Notes: a model not told the origin generated them from the letters alone. Shown: positions 1 through 10,819, numbered from the stretch's first letter. The stretch is 64,000 bases of DNA from Dillenia suffruticosa (GCA_033439265.1 JAVTVX010000009.1:5755609-5819608), one strand, 5' to 3'. Made by a program: numbers and translations.

Positions 1-1232
1 CATTAACTACTAGCACCATGCATTTATCAAATATGTTATTTCTCAAGTCATGTGCCATAATTTCTAGCAAACAATCATCAATTTCATGTCATAGCAATTT
101 ATAGAGCAACATCAAGTCACATATGGCACATATGCATTTATAAATACAATGGATGCATTCATGCTTCACAATCCAGTCCGGACATTCCACGATCACAAAA
201 CAATTGATATAAAACATGAAAAATCTTACAAAATCCTTTATAAAACAATTTTAAACTCATTTGCTCATTTATAACACAACGGACTATCCACTCACCTTCT
301 AGGAAGGGTATTCACTCCCTAATTCCATAAGTTTTCCAAAATGACTCTCTTCAAGTCTCCAAAAAGTCAACCTAGGCCAATAATTCACAATTTCAATTCA
401 AACTCCAAATAAATCTATTCTAATCAGCCCAATAAGTTCTAATTTCATCTAACACGTTTCTTTCGTATTTAATCAACCTAGATTCATGTAGAATTTAGAC
501 GTAACCCTAGAAATCACATATCAAAATTCAGAAAAATGCACTCTTTTCAAATTTCAGACATTTTCAGAGTATATACAAATCTCACATTCTAAATTCGGAC
601 TAAACTCATTCAAATTTCTGAAGGAACTAGAATTTCTCTTACCTAGGGTTTTCGCAACTTGCAGCTCTAGCGTCCGTGCGTCTACAACTCGGTCCAGACC
701 CCTGTAATGTTTCCAACCCGAAGCACATTTTAGCAATTAACCCTAATTTCCAAGAGAATCAAAACCCCTAAACTATTGATCAGAGAATCGTTCTTACCTA
801 CGCAGGGGATGAAATGCAGGTCGCGGCCTAAGGTTTCGAATGTCTCTTGCTACTGTCGGCTTGGGCTCCTACGAGGGCTGCAGAAGAGCTTTCGGCAAAG
901 GGAGAGAACAAAGTGCGCGAGTGCGTGAGCAAGGAGAGGACAGCGCTGCAATCGCGCGCTCGGGAAAGGGAGAAGAGAATATGTTCGCGCGTGCGCGGGA
1001 GAGGAGAGAAACGGAGAGTGAAACAGAGAGTGAGAATGAGATAGAGATAATGAGAGAGAGAGAGAAAAAGAGAGAGAGAGTCGGGAGAGGGAGAGAATGA
1101 AAGAAACAGAGAGGGAGAGATAGGGGGTGAGAGATGAGAGAGGGTGACGGGAGAGAAATGAGGGAAAGAAATTGGGAAAGTGACTTTTCACTTTCCCTTC
1201 TTTTTTTTTTTTTTTTCTTTATCGGTGCAACA
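1..1232 (+). mobile_element. 3' portion of a Gypsy-type LTR, cut by the window edge
   Basis: The stretch has no gene. Its layout follows the 3' part of the solo LTR at 36850-39959: an A/T-rich part with scattered CATTCA and TCAAA words, then 'ctcact(c/t)...cta(g)gaagggt..tcactccct' near 290-325 (partner 38370-38402), then 'cacctagggttttc' near 640 (partner about 38846). A purine-rich GAGA segment follows at about 1010-1140, then a T-run and a terminal GGTGCAACA (solo LTR: GGTGTTACA). I place the LTR end at 1232, because reading frame for a different Gypsy element begins right after it. The left end is outside the window, so neither the full length nor a target duplication can be checked. Divergence from the other copy is large, so family membership is an inference. 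Confidence 0.55.
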
Positions 1233-1530
1233 CTTCCGGTCTTCTATGTAACTCTACTTAAGAAACATGTGGGAGCAGCTGTCCAAGGCGAGCCACATTT
1301 ACCAGATTGGGGTCCCCTATTACCTGAAGAGCCACAACAGATTCTTGACCGGAGAACAACAGACAACACTGCGGAGGTCTTAATGCAATAGAAAGACCAG
1401 CCCAAAGAGGATGCCACCTGAGTACTAACCAAGGAGTTTATGGAGAAGTATCCAGCTTTTCCCCTTCCTTGAGGACAAGGAAGTTTTTGGGAATGGAGGA
1501 ATTGATATGGATCTATTAGCCCATTTAAAT
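1233..1530 (+). pseudogene. Chromodomain end of a Ty3/Gypsy polyprotein, broken
   Basis: Read from 1233, the frame gives LPVFYVTLLKKHVG, then a linker with LLPEEPQQILDRR, then a chromodomain-like segment (EVLMQ, KEDAT, EFMEKYPAFPLP). This is the usual order at the C-terminus of integrase in chromovirus-type Gypsy elements: the 'HPVFHVS.LKK' tail, the 'P..IL.RR' linker, then 'V..VQWKGLP.EDATWE'. Both tryptophan positions of the chromodomain are stop codons (TAG at 1389-1391 and TGA at 1419-1421), and an extra T just after the FPLP codons (about 1470) shifts the frame. The 5' side is cut off by the LTR at 1-1232, which seems to have inserted in the codons before LPVF. It is not functional. Confidence 0.75.
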
Positions 1531-1884
1531 GTTACCAACGATTTAGCAGCTAAGGGATCTGTTAGAATGAAGAGGGTACTATCACTTAGGGTGTTTTTGT
1601 CTTTATTTTTTCTTTTTCTATTTCTGTTACAAATGCTCCATTCCATTAAGTTGTAGTTGGAATTGATTACAACCAATTCGGTTATGGGGCGAGAGAGGAG
1701 ATTCCCCAAAACGAATTGGCTTTTGTATTAAATCGAGCTGATCTTTCAATGGAAGGGTAGACATTTCTTTCAAAATCAGTTTGTGTTAATTCCTACTGCA
1801 CACTCTAGCTCTTCTGCTGTTTGATCACGATAGCTCGACCCAATAAAAGTCAAGGCTGAGGCCGTCCTCGAGTGGATCCTACCA
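1531..1884. other. Tail of the Gypsy remnant, no gene
   Basis: A T-rich stretch (about 1595-1640) follows the chromodomain remnant and is probably the remnant's own 3' untranslated or LTR-start sequence. The stretch at 1660-1760 (with ACCAATTCGG) has no feature I recognise. Confidence 0.3.
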
Positions 1885-2557
1885 AATAAGCTTTGCAATG
1901 TCTTGTTGAAAAATTTGCAAGGTAACTTGCAGCACATAAGTGCATTGCAAAGGCAAGATGTGCAGTCAAATATTTTCAATTCCTATCAAATATATACATA
2001 AAATTAAAATGCAGAAAAAAAAGAAAAATAGATGTATCAAAGTTAATAAATTGTTTTAGAGGCCCTTTCACAGCCAACATAAAAAAAATGGGTGGCCTGG
2101 GAACTTGCTGGCCGGGGCTTCGAGCGTGGGCTGAAATCAGCAGGGAACATCCCACATGGTAGAATAGGCAATCAAGACTGAAGTTGTCGAACTCTTGAAC
2201 TTCACATTTCAATTGAACATTTCTGCATAAGAGCTTGGGTTGGTTGCGCTGATTGCTGGACCTTGTAGGAGGGAAGTCCGACCTCTTCTTCTTTTCCCTA
2301 CCCAAAATTTCAGTGCTTCAACTTTTCTTCTCAAGTGTCTTCTTGGACGACTTCATAGACCAATATGTCTATGCTGTCCTCAGCAGGAAATTCATTTGCG
2401 GTAGAACTACCGATTAAAACCTGACATAAGCTTCTCACACCTCTTCTAATAAACAAAAATATATGAGATTTAATTTTTAACAAAATGTCAAAACTACTTA
2501 TATAAAAACCTTAAAAATGAATAATATAAAAGTGCATAAAATAATATTCATATATGT
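1885..2557. repeat. Dispersed repeat, copy 1 (partner at 43514-44471)
   Basis: This stretch and 43514-44471 match closely in the same orientation. They share AATAAGCTTTGCAATG, the CTTGCTGGCCGGGG segment, the CTTCTTGGACGACTTCATAG segment and the final AAAGTGCATAAAATAATATT. Copy 1 lacks about 250 bp that copy 2 has at 43598-43849, and the junction falls at a shared TCA. No long reading frame is conserved between the two, so this looks like a non-coding transposon or duplicated intergenic DNA. Copy 1 lies before SOT copy A1 and copy 2 lies after SOT copy B2. Confidence 0.8.
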
Positions 2558-3240
2558 TAAGAACACTGAGATTTTTTCAAATAGTTTCTAGACGCTATGG
2601 TTTTGATTAAATGTAATAATGGTTTTGGTATGTGTGATTCATGAATAAATCTTAGTATCTAGAGAAACTCCTAAAATTCTTAAAATGTCTCTTTGAATAT
2701 TATGAATCTATTAAATGTAAAGTGTCTGTTGATGAGTAGAGACCTCTTATAAGTATTCTTGTACTAAGCATTTTATATATATGCAATGATACAGGTAAGG
2801 AAATAAAAGAATAACAATTTCAGTTTCTCAAAAGGCTTAGCTCTATTGCATCTATATCTGGAAAAGCATTTCGGTCAAATAGTGTCAGAGCTATTTTCTT
2901 AAGAGTGCTGTGCACAAAAGGTGAAACCAGTAAAAATGTTCACAAATAATTTTCTTGGAGCAGGTCCTCCTCAGTTTTCTGGGAAAAATTATCACATTTG
3001 GACCATTAAAATGAGAGCTTATTTGATGGCTCTAAATCTATGGGAAGCTATAGAAGATGAAGAAGAACCAGAACCTTTAGGAGCTAATCCAACTCTATCA
3101 CAAATAAGGACTTACGAAGAAAAAAAGGCAAAGAGACCAAGAGCTTTAACATGTCTTCATTCAGCATTATCTGATGCTATCTTCACCAGAGGTTCTGGTT
3201 AGAGTTTCTTGAAAAGCATTTCAGTTCCAATTATTTTTTG
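2557..3240 (+). mobile_element. Copia fragment: LTR, primer site and start of gag
   Basis: An LTR-like stretch starting TGTTAAG near 2555 contains a TATA-like TTATATATAT (about 2771) and ends near 2876. A degraded primer-binding site (GTGTCAGAGC, about 2883) is like the TGGTATCAGAGC initiator-Met site of Copia elements. The start of gag follows at 2936. Nothing of protease, integrase or reverse transcriptase follows, so the element is cut off at about 3240. LTR limits are approximate because no second LTR is present. Confidence 0.6.
2936..3202 (+). pseudogene. N-terminal gag fragment of a Copia retrotransposon
   Basis: From the ATG at 2936 the frame reads about 88 residues to a stop at 3200-3202. 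It contains FSGKNYHIWTIKMRAYL, then LWEAIED, then the YEEKKAKRPRALTCLHSALSD block. These match the DUF4219/UBN2 start of plant Copia gag, where the 'W..K' pair and the 'A...I..S..D' helix are conserved. Full gag is two to three times longer and carries a CCHC zinc knuckle, which is absent here. The frame in front of 2936 is open too, but the first ATG is at 2936. It is a truncated relic. Confidence 0.75.
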
Positions 3241-3428
3241 AGGAAGTCGTCTTCTCAGACTCATCGCTTACTCAGATCCAATTATTTTTAAATAATTATA
3301 ACATTTCATACTTCACTCCTGAAATAAATTTGTGCGTTAATATGTGAAAGCATTGAATTTTAAATGCTGATTATAATAAAGATAAAGATGCAGAATTTTG
3401 AACAAGTGCTTCGAGCTCAAATTATTTC

Positions 3429-3436
3429 TATAAATA
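3429..3436 (+). promoter_or_regulatory. TATA box of sulfotransferase copy A1
   Basis: TATAAATA lies 87 bp before the A1 ATG. The same box, often in the context TTCTATAAAT, lies at a similar distance before A3 and A4, which suggests the promoter was copied with the gene. Confidence 0.65.
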
Positions 3437-3515
3437 GCGGCCCCTTCGCAGCATTTTGCAAGCCCTCACAATCATCTTAATATCCCTCTTGGTACTTCAG
3501 ACCCTTTAGTCTCCT

Positions 3516-4542
3516 ATGGCATCTTCTCTTCCTACCCAGCCATGCAATACCAAAGAAACTGTCACCCAAAATGAGGTCCATCAAGAGATCGATAAACAAT
3601 TTTTTGAGTTGGTACAGACTCTTCCAAAAGGTGACGGCTGGATGATTCCAACTCTAGTCCAATACCAAGGCTTTTGGTTTCCTCCAATTTCTATCTTCAA
3701 AGGTGTCTTGTTAATGCAAAACCACTTCACGTCTAGACCAGATGACATTTTCATGGCTAGCTTTCTAAAATCTGGCACAACTTGGCTTAAAGCCATCTTG
3801 TTCGCCACCATGAAACGCGATGTGTATGAATTCGCCACCCACACTTTGCTCACCACCGGTCCCCATGACTGCTTCCCCTACTTGGATTCCTATATTTGCC
3901 AATCTGATGTTGAGGCTCTTCCTTCGCCGAGACTCTTTGCCACTCACTCTGCTTACTCTATATTGCCAAAATCTTTACTGATTCAGATTTTTAAGATTGT
4001 TTGCATTTCTAGGAATCCCAAAGATGTTTTTGTTTCACAATACCTATTTGCACGAAAGATGAGACCCCAAATACTTCCACCTCTAACTATGGAGGAGGCG
4101 TTTGAGTTGTTCTGCAGAGGAGTGTCAGAGTATGGACCTTTCTTTGATCACGTCCTTGGATATTGGAAAGCGAGCTTGGAATTCCCGGAGAAGATCTTGT
4201 TCTTGAAATTTGAGGAGAAGAAGACAGCCTGCCAAGCATATTAAGAAATTGTCAGAGTTCTTAGGCAAGCCTTTTTCGGAGGAGGAAGAGAAAGATGGTG
4301 TCATTGAACAGATCGTAAAGCTTTGCAGTTTTGACAACTTGTCAAGCTTGGAAGTGAATAAAAGTGGCACTTCAAATTTTATTCCTGAGATGGTTGTCTA
4401 CAACACTAATTTCTTTCGGAAAGGTCAAGTCGGAGACTCTAAGAATCATCTGACAACGGAGATGATTGCACAATTGGATCAGATTACAGAGGATAAGTTG
4501 AAGGGAACTGGATTTACGTTTGGAGAATCAAACAAATATTGA
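3516..4542 (+). pseudogene. Sulfotransferase copy A1, frameshifted near the C-terminus
   Basis: Single-exon SOT of subfamily A. From ATG 3516 the frame is open for 242 codons and includes the 5'-phosphosulfate loop (FLKSGTTWLKAI), the catalytic His in TTGPHDCFPYLD, and the ISRNPKDVFVS segment with the Arg and Ser that hold the PAPS 3'-phosphate. Near 4212-4232, compared with A3, the ATG codon of the EEMKKD segment is missing and one extra base shifts the frame, so translation stops at 4242-4244. The rest of the enzyme continues in another frame to 4542 ([14 protein letters not shown], then [12 protein letters not shown], end FGESNKY). A cut product would lack the C-terminal PAPS loop. The CKIVYICR segment also reads FKIVCISR, and a few residues before it are missing. 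It is most likely a recent pseudogene; a sequencing error is less likely, because the same spot also has a codon deletion. Confidence 0.85.
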
Positions 4543-5664
4543 AGAAAACAGTGACCCATAAGCATTGTTTCCCAAAACAAATAAAATAAAATAAAATAAA
4601 ATAAAAAGAAAAAGAAAAACGGTATCTTGTTGGCATAATTCAAATTTAAAATTCTGATCATAGGCATATAACCAGTAATAAATACGGGTTCTGCTATTAG
4701 CCATCAGAATGTAACAACACTTGTTTGAGTATGTCATTCTATCAGACAATAAAGACGTTTTCTATTACGGCGGACTTGTCTCATCTGAACCTGGTCTCTC
4801 TTTTGGTTAATTAGATTAGAAGAAAACAACCACAAGACAAGGGCCAAAACCAGCACAACAGGAGAGCACAATCCACAAGGACACCCCAAAACACCACTGA
4901 AACAACCACACAAGCAGAGACATCCAGGAAACTGCAAAAATGAGGAAACAGAGGACATGATTTCTACAGTGTAAACTAAAAACTGGGGTGTAACCTGTGT
5001 ACACATCACACCAGACATCGCCTACTCAGGGTGGATTATAATAGCTATTCAATGATAATTTCCGTACACATCACACGAGACACCACCTAGGATGACAGAC
5101 AAAAACTTGCTTGGAGGCCAATTTCCCAGGATCTCAGAGCTTGTTTCCTCAAAATTTCTGGCGTTTGAGGCTGCACTATGATTAACCAAAGTTGAAGTCT
5201 TCTTTCTAAGACTAGCTGCCACAAAAATTTTCTTTTAAAATCGAGGTCCAGTTGTGTTAAAAATATCCTCCACCCATCAATAACTTGATCCTTTTCTTTT
5301 CATTTGAGCTCTGATTTTTACTTAACAATCAAATCATCACTTATTTTTTCTCAAAGGATTAAGCTGTTATATACAAAAACATGATGCTCACTAACAACTT
5401 GTGGGCTAGTGTGTTGGGTTAGTTAGGAACTGATACGTGATCAGGCTTAATTAGGCCTCATTAGCATTTTCAGTTTACCCAAAGGACTGTAAATTGCTTG
5501 CTTGCTCAAAAGCTTGTACGTGGTGAGATGAAGTGATATAGGCAAGAAGAGACATTACAAGGTTAAGTAATAATCCATGCCACAGAAACAATTCAAGTAG
5601 TTGTTATTACTTGCATGCTGACGCCTTCCAGAACTAACATTCAACTTCAACTTCTTCAAATTCT
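4543..5664. other. Spacer between A1 and A2
   Basis: Holds an (AAAAT)n run at about 4577-4607 just after the A1 stop, and an imperfect direct repeat of CACATCACAC(C/G)AGACA (about 5001 and 5069). No reading frame here resembles a known protein. It also holds the 3' flanks of A1 and of the convergent copy A2. Confidence 0.4.
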
Positions 5665-6664
5665 CTAATGCCTTCTTGATTCTCCAAATGTGAAGCCGGT
5701 GCCCTTCATTTTCTCCTCTGTGATCTTGTCTAATTGCTTAATCATCTCTGGTGTCAGGTGATTTTTGGAGTACCCAACTTGACCTTTCCTCAAGAAGCTG
5801 TGGTTGCTGATTATCAGCTCAGGCACAAATGCCGGCTTGCCAGTCTTATTCACCTCCAAGCTGGTCAACTTCTCGAAACTGCATAGTTTCACAATCTCTT
5901 CTGCCACACCTTTCTGTTCCTCAGCCCAAAAAAGCTTTTTTAAGAACTCTGCCAACTGCTTGACATGCTTCGCAGGATCCTTCTTCATTTCATCATATTT
6001 TGAGAACAATTATCTCCTCAGGAAACTCCAAGCTTGCTTTCCAGTATCCGAGGACGTGCTCAAAGTGAGGTCCGTGCTCACACACTCCTCTGCAGAACAA
6101 GTCAAATGCCTCTTCTATAGATATGGGAGGCAACATTGGTGGTCTGAATTTCGTTGCAAACAAGTAATGCGAAACAATCATTTCTGCAAATGTAGACAAT
6201 CTTGCAATCCAGAGACTCTGAATTTTGGTAGCAAGGAGTAAGCAGAGTGAGAAGCAAAGAGCCTGGGCGAAAGCAAGGCTTTGACATCATGTTCTATAAT
6301 GTAGGCATCCAAGTAGGGGATACAATCATGGGGCAGTGGTGAGTAAAGGTCGGGTGGCAAATTCAAATTTTTGCGATTCATTGTGGAAAACATGATGGCT
6401 TTAAGCCAATTATAGTGCCAGATTTGAGAGAACGAGTCAAGAAAATATCGGTGGGTTGAGCTTTGAAGTGGTTTTGCATAAGCAAGACACCTTTAAGATG
6501 AAGATGGGAGGATACCAAAAGCCTTGGTAATTGAATAGAGTAGGAACAACGGAGCCTTTGTCACCAGGAAGAGTTGCTATCAACTCTTCAAACTGTTTGT
6601 TGATTTTCTCATGAACACTTTCTTCAATAATGTTGCATTTTTCTGAAGCAACTGTGGGTGCCAT
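5665..6664 (-). pseudogene. Sulfotransferase copy A2, several frameshifts
   Basis: Subfamily A SOT on the minus strand, the only copy facing the other way. It starts at ATG 6664 (MAPTVASEKCN) and ends near 5665 (FGESRRH). At least three frame breaks can be seen against A3 and A4: one base is lost near 6496 in the FKGVLL segment, two bases are gained in the GTTW codons (about 6410-6420), and several bases are lost just after it, near 6345-6385. Another break lies near 6000 in the KILFLKYEEM segment. The phosphosulfate loop is destroyed. The C-terminal loop reads RKGQVGYSK, with Tyr where the family has Asp. TPEMIKQLDKITEE and the NKTGKPAFVPE segment are still clear. The copy cannot make an enzyme. 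It is closest to A4 in its N-terminus. Confidence 0.9.
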
Positions 6665-6732
6665 TAGAGGCCTAGTTGAGTTTGTGGTTTGCTAATTTAG
6701 GTTGATGGGGTTGGACATGAGTTGAGGGATGA

Positions 6733-6739
6733 CTTATAG
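6733..6739 (-). promoter_or_regulatory. Relic TATA box of copy A2
   Basis: On the minus strand TTCTATAAG lies about 70-75 bp before the A2 start codon, in the same context (TTCTATAA) as in A1, A3 and A4. Confidence 0.45.
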
Positions 6740-7054
6740 AACTTGGGAATATTGTTGGAAATAAAGATGGCATCCTGGACAATAGAACCTAGCCCAGAAT
6801 TGACCAGCTCTCTACCTAGAAAAGACCAAAGAAACAAGTCGGACTTATGAAAAACATGAGTCAACTTGTGAAGTTGATAAGTCAACTTATGAAGAACATA
6901 AGTCAATCCAACTATGAAATATCTAATCGAATCTTGTGTAAAATTAAATAAGTCAATATATGAAAATAACATGTCAACTTGTTGTGTAATATACTGTGTG
7001 TAACGGCCAGATTCTAGCCTTTAGAAGCCAAATAGGTCGACCTGTGATTCACAA

Positions 7055-7081
7055 GTCGACCTGTGAACTTCACAGGTCGAC
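7055..7081. repeat. Perfect 13-bp inverted repeat
   Basis: GTCGACCTGTGAA and TTCACAGGTCGAC are exact reverse complements separated by one base. A third, direct copy of GTCGACCTGTGA lies just before it (7037-7048). The role is unknown; it lies about 70 bp before a TATA box. Confidence 0.85.
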
Positions 7082-8115
7082 TAGCTCTGTGCCCAGTCCA
7101 GCACATGGGATTTCTCCCCTCATTTCTACCGACTAGTTGCCTTGCTTTCTCTATAAATAAGGTCCTCACTTCCCATTTGAAGCATGGAAGAGAGTGGAGA
7201 GAAGTTGAGAGCATTAGAGAGCTTGTAAAAGTAGGATTGAGTTGTGGGAATCGGAGATGGATCAAAGAACTAAGAGATAATCTTTAGTTGGAATGTCCTC
7301 TCCACTTCTAACTCAACCACTCAAATTTAGGAGATTGTCCCAAGTGTATTTCAATGAGCAATTGACTCACATTTGTTTAGGCAATCGCCTCTTTATTATG
7401 GGCAATTGTCTCAACTTCACTTGTAATCATCTTTGAGCATTGTCTCACAAAATTTTATACACAATCTTGTACACTTTCTTTGATACATAATCAAAATATT
7501 TTATTAGGATTATTCTCTCTTTTTATTGTTCTTTCAACTTCTTTACAAATCCTTCCATCGTTCTTTAAAAAACCCTTTGAGTTAATCTCTATATTTTTCA
7601 CAAAGGGTTTCCCAAACTTTTTGACTTTTATCTCAAACACATTCAAAATTTCAACAAATATATCTGTTAAGGCAAAAGATTTTAGTATCAGAAATAATCT
7701 CCCTCAAATACACTTTGCCTTATCGCAGAACATGGTACAAAGCATTTTCCTTTTTTCCTTTTAAAAGTCTTTGTTTTATTTAAAAAAAGGTGCCAAGGCT
7801 GACTGCCTGTGCGGTGGTTTGCGTTCTGAACGTGACATGTACGGTCAACTGTTGGTGACCACGAACAGAATATGCCCTTGCAAATCAAGAAAATAGAACT
7901 GCAGACAAATTCCCAGGTTCCAAGGGCCAGCTAGACTAGTGATGTAACCTTTTATTCATTCATTTATTTATTTATTTATTATTATTATTTTTTAAGGAAG
8001 AAGAGAAGGGATATGTGTTAAAGGGGTGAATGCAATTGTTGTTGGGGAAAAAAGGAATTGCATCTGCCATGAATAATATGTATGCAAAGCGAGAAATAAA
8101 TCAAATATAAAACAC

Positions 8116-8416
8116 ATAATATTTATATGGTTAAGCCAATATTATTTATATCCACGATCAACATTCGCTATTACATTATTCCATTTACACCGATCAAAAA
8201 TCATAATCAATCACTACCTATTATCTTCACATTCTCTCACCATTACTAAATCCATTTCCCAATTATAATTTTGCTTAAATTTATATTAACCTCATAACCA
8301 CACCATACAAATATACTGACATTCCTTACTAACATTTTAATCTTGCCGGCGGTTATCGATTCTGACCGCATCCTTATACATGATGATGTAGTATCATTCA
8401 CTCGTTTGACAGCCTC
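8116..8416. repeat. 301-bp dispersed repeat, copy 1
   Basis: Matches 10520-10819 in direct orientation, from ATAATATTTATATGGTT to TTTGACAGCCTC, with a few point changes and one 1-base gap. Copy 1 ends exactly at the base before the CACTA terminus at 8417. It has no conserved reading frame. Confidence 0.85.
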
Positions 8417-10386
8417 CACTACAAAAAAACAGCATTTTAGTCACAAATTAAGCAATGAAAATTTTAAAAAAATTCGTCGCTAAAAACATTAGCGACGGAT
8501 TTAGCGACGAAAAATTTTTCGTCGCTAATAACGCGTCGCAAAAATTTAGCGACGAAAATTAGAAATCCGTCGCTAAATTTAACGACGAAAATTGAAATCA
8601 GTCACTAAATTTAGCGACAAATAATTTTTCGTTACTAAAATTCGTCAAAAACTTTAGCGACGAAAATCTAAAATTCGTCGCTAAATTTAGCGACAGATAA
8701 TTTTTGTCGCTAAAATCCGTCACTAATTTAGGGGAAAAAAATCTGTGATTCCATCGCTGATTTCAAATTCCATCAAATGTTAAAATGTTCAGGGAGGGCA
8801 CGTGTCACTCGTGCCACACCCGAGCCCGCCCGAGCCAGCGCACGTGCCACCTGAGCCAGCACCCTGCGCAGGCACTCTTAATTGCTGGAAAATGCCGCAC
8901 CTTCTGCCTCTACCGTGGTTCGAACTTCGAACTCCTGCATGCAACCTGTAAACCATCGAACCAAAGATATTATTATGATATAAATTTCTTTTTTATTATT
9001 TATTATCTTTATTTCATATTTTTCTAATAATAATAAAATAATATATAATAATAATTTAAAATAATAAATATAATAACTTTTTTATTTATACCACCCACCT
9101 AAAATAATATTAATTAAAAATAATAAATATGATAATTTTTAATAAAATAAAAAATAATAAAATACTAATTTAAAATAAAATAATAAATTAATTAAAAAAT
9201 ATGTTAATATTATATTTTGATTTCTTCTTTTTTCTTTTATCTTATTATTTTATTTTTTTTTTTTCATTTTTATTTTATTTTTTAATCCATAATTTAAAAA
9301 TGGATTACAATATCTCAAAACTATAAAATTATAATTATCAATAAATTATAATATATTAATAATTTAAAAAATCTATATATTTAATTACAAAATATTTTTA
9401 TTCGTTATAATAAAATTATTATATATAAGAAATGAGAATAGAAAGAAAAAAAAACCCAAAAATAGAGATAAGGAAAAAAAAGTGAGAATAGAAAACAAAG
9501 AGGATGAAGAAAGTCACACAATAACACTGGTGGTGCAATGGTAACATGTTCTCTGTTAAGTCTCGAGGTCTAAGTCCAAGATTCGAATTTCTTCAACTAT
9601 ATTTTTTGTATTAAAACAATGAATGATGCCCAGACACACCCCAGCAGGCGCACGGGCGCCCGTGCGTGCATGGGCCGGCGCCTGGGTTCAGATTAATATT
9701 TAATTAAAAAATTTATATTATTAAATAAAATAATACAAATAAAATAAAATTTACCTATACAATAATAAAAAATATTAAATCCAAAAAAAGAAAAATAATA
9801 ATAAATTAATTTAAAAATATATATAATTTAAATAAAATAAAATATATGTTTTTTTTTAATAATTAAGAAATATAATATAATAAAATAAAATGTAAATTAA
9901 AATATTATAAAATAATAATATGATTTGTTAATATAAATTAATAAAATACAATAAAAATAAAACAAAATTCTAATTATTCAGCGACGGATTTGGAATCCGT
10001 CGCTGAATCAGCCACGAATTTGGAAATCTGTCGCTAAATTAAATTACCAACTAAATTAATTTTTTAATTTAAATATTATATTAATATTATATTTTATTTA
10101 ATTATATATAAAAAACCTATTTAGCGACGAAACAGCGACGGATTTGGAATACGTTGCTAAATCAGCCACAGATTTGGAAATCCGTCGCTAAATTAAATTA
10201 CTAACCGTGGTTGTTAAATTAATTTTTTAATTTAAATATTATATTAATATTCTATTTTATTTAATTATATATAAAAAAACTTATTTAACGACGAAATTTG
10301 CAACGAAAAATTTTTTTTGTCGTCAATTAGCGACGAATTTAGTCACGAAAATTTTTTCGTCACTAATTAGCGACGAATTTAGCCAC
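8417..10386 (+). mobile_element. CACTA-like DNA transposon segment (non-autonomous)
   Basis: Begins with CACTACAAAAAAACAGC, the typical terminal inverted repeat of plant CACTA (En/Spm) transposons. It is followed by a dense block of sub-terminal repeats of the type TTAGCGACGAA and TTCGTCGCTAA in both orientations (about 8455-8750). A second block lies at 9980-10386. The middle (8785-9970) is AT-rich with two GC-rich patches (8795-8900 and 9630-9690) and no transposase frame. The right end is not clear: the block runs into another repeat at about 10385 without a GTAGTG terminus. It may therefore be one side of a longer element ending at 12438, with other repeats inserted, or a truncated element. 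Confidence 0.7.
9526..9605 (+). repeat. tRNA-like (SINE-type) sequence inside the CACTA block
   Basis: GGTGGTGCAATGGTAACATG resembles a tRNA A box, and AGATTCGAATTTC about 45 bases later resembles a B box (GGTTCGANNCC). There is no acceptor stem pairing that I can see, so this is not a working tRNA gene. It may be a fragment of a tRNA-derived SINE or chance similarity. Confidence 0.3.
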
Positions 10387-10504
10387 GAATGTGAATAAAT
10401 TTATACATAATAAATATCTATACAAAAATCACTTAATAAAATTTTCGATCCCAAAAGAGAGCAAAAATAACAAACTAGGTCACACAACTACTTGAATGAT
10501 TCTT
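10385..10504. repeat. 120-bp dispersed repeat, copy 1 (partner 14995-15114)
   Basis: AATGTGAATAAATTTATAC through CAACTACTTGAATGATTCT is nearly the same at 14995-15114, in direct orientation. Sequence on both sides differs between the copies. Non-coding. Confidence 0.8.
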
Positions 10505-10519
10505 TCCCTTTTTGTCAAA

Positions 10520-10819
10520 ATAATATTTATATGGTTTAACCAATATTATTTATGTCCATAATCAACATTCACTATTACATTATTCCATTTATACCGATCA
10601 AAAATCATAATCAATCACTACCTATTATCTTCACATTCTCTCACCATAATTAAATCCATTTCCCAATTATAATTTTGCTTAAATTTATATTAACCTCATA
10701 ACCACACCATACAAATATACTGACATTCCTTACAACATTTTAACCTTGCCGACGGTTACCGGTTCTGACCGCATCCTTATACATGATGATGTAGAATCAT
10801 TCACTCGTTTGACAGCCTC
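10520..10819. repeat. 301-bp dispersed repeat, copy 2
   Basis: Partner of 8116-8416. Here the repeat runs on into TCTTAAATCACACATCC with no CACTA terminus, so this copy shows what an uninterrupted right edge looks like. Confidence 0.85.

Larger units (their letters stand above)
6665..8115. other. Spacer after A2 with LTR-like promoter sequence
   Basis: No gene seen. Degenerate direct repeats of AGTCAACTT(A/G)TGAA occupy about 6838-6910. A 13-bp palindrome is at 7055-7081. A TATAAATA box with an AAGG-rich leader is at about 7152, and five degenerate copies of a (C/T)AATTG(T/A)CTCA word lie at 7329-7450. TAACGGCC followed by a TATA box and a short leader is the look of a plant LTR or TRIM, but no second LTR or target duplication was found, so this is a weak guess. 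Confidence 0.35.

Noticed and set aside
850-1191. 113-codon minus-strand frame and overlapping plus frames rich in Ser/Leu or Arg/Glu
   Set aside because: They are produced by the GA/CT-rich part of an LTR and have no family likeness.
8116-10819. Idea that the 301-bp direct repeats are LTRs of one element
   Set aside because: They lack TG...CA ends, a primer site, a polypurine tract and a target duplication, and a CACTA terminus abuts one of them.
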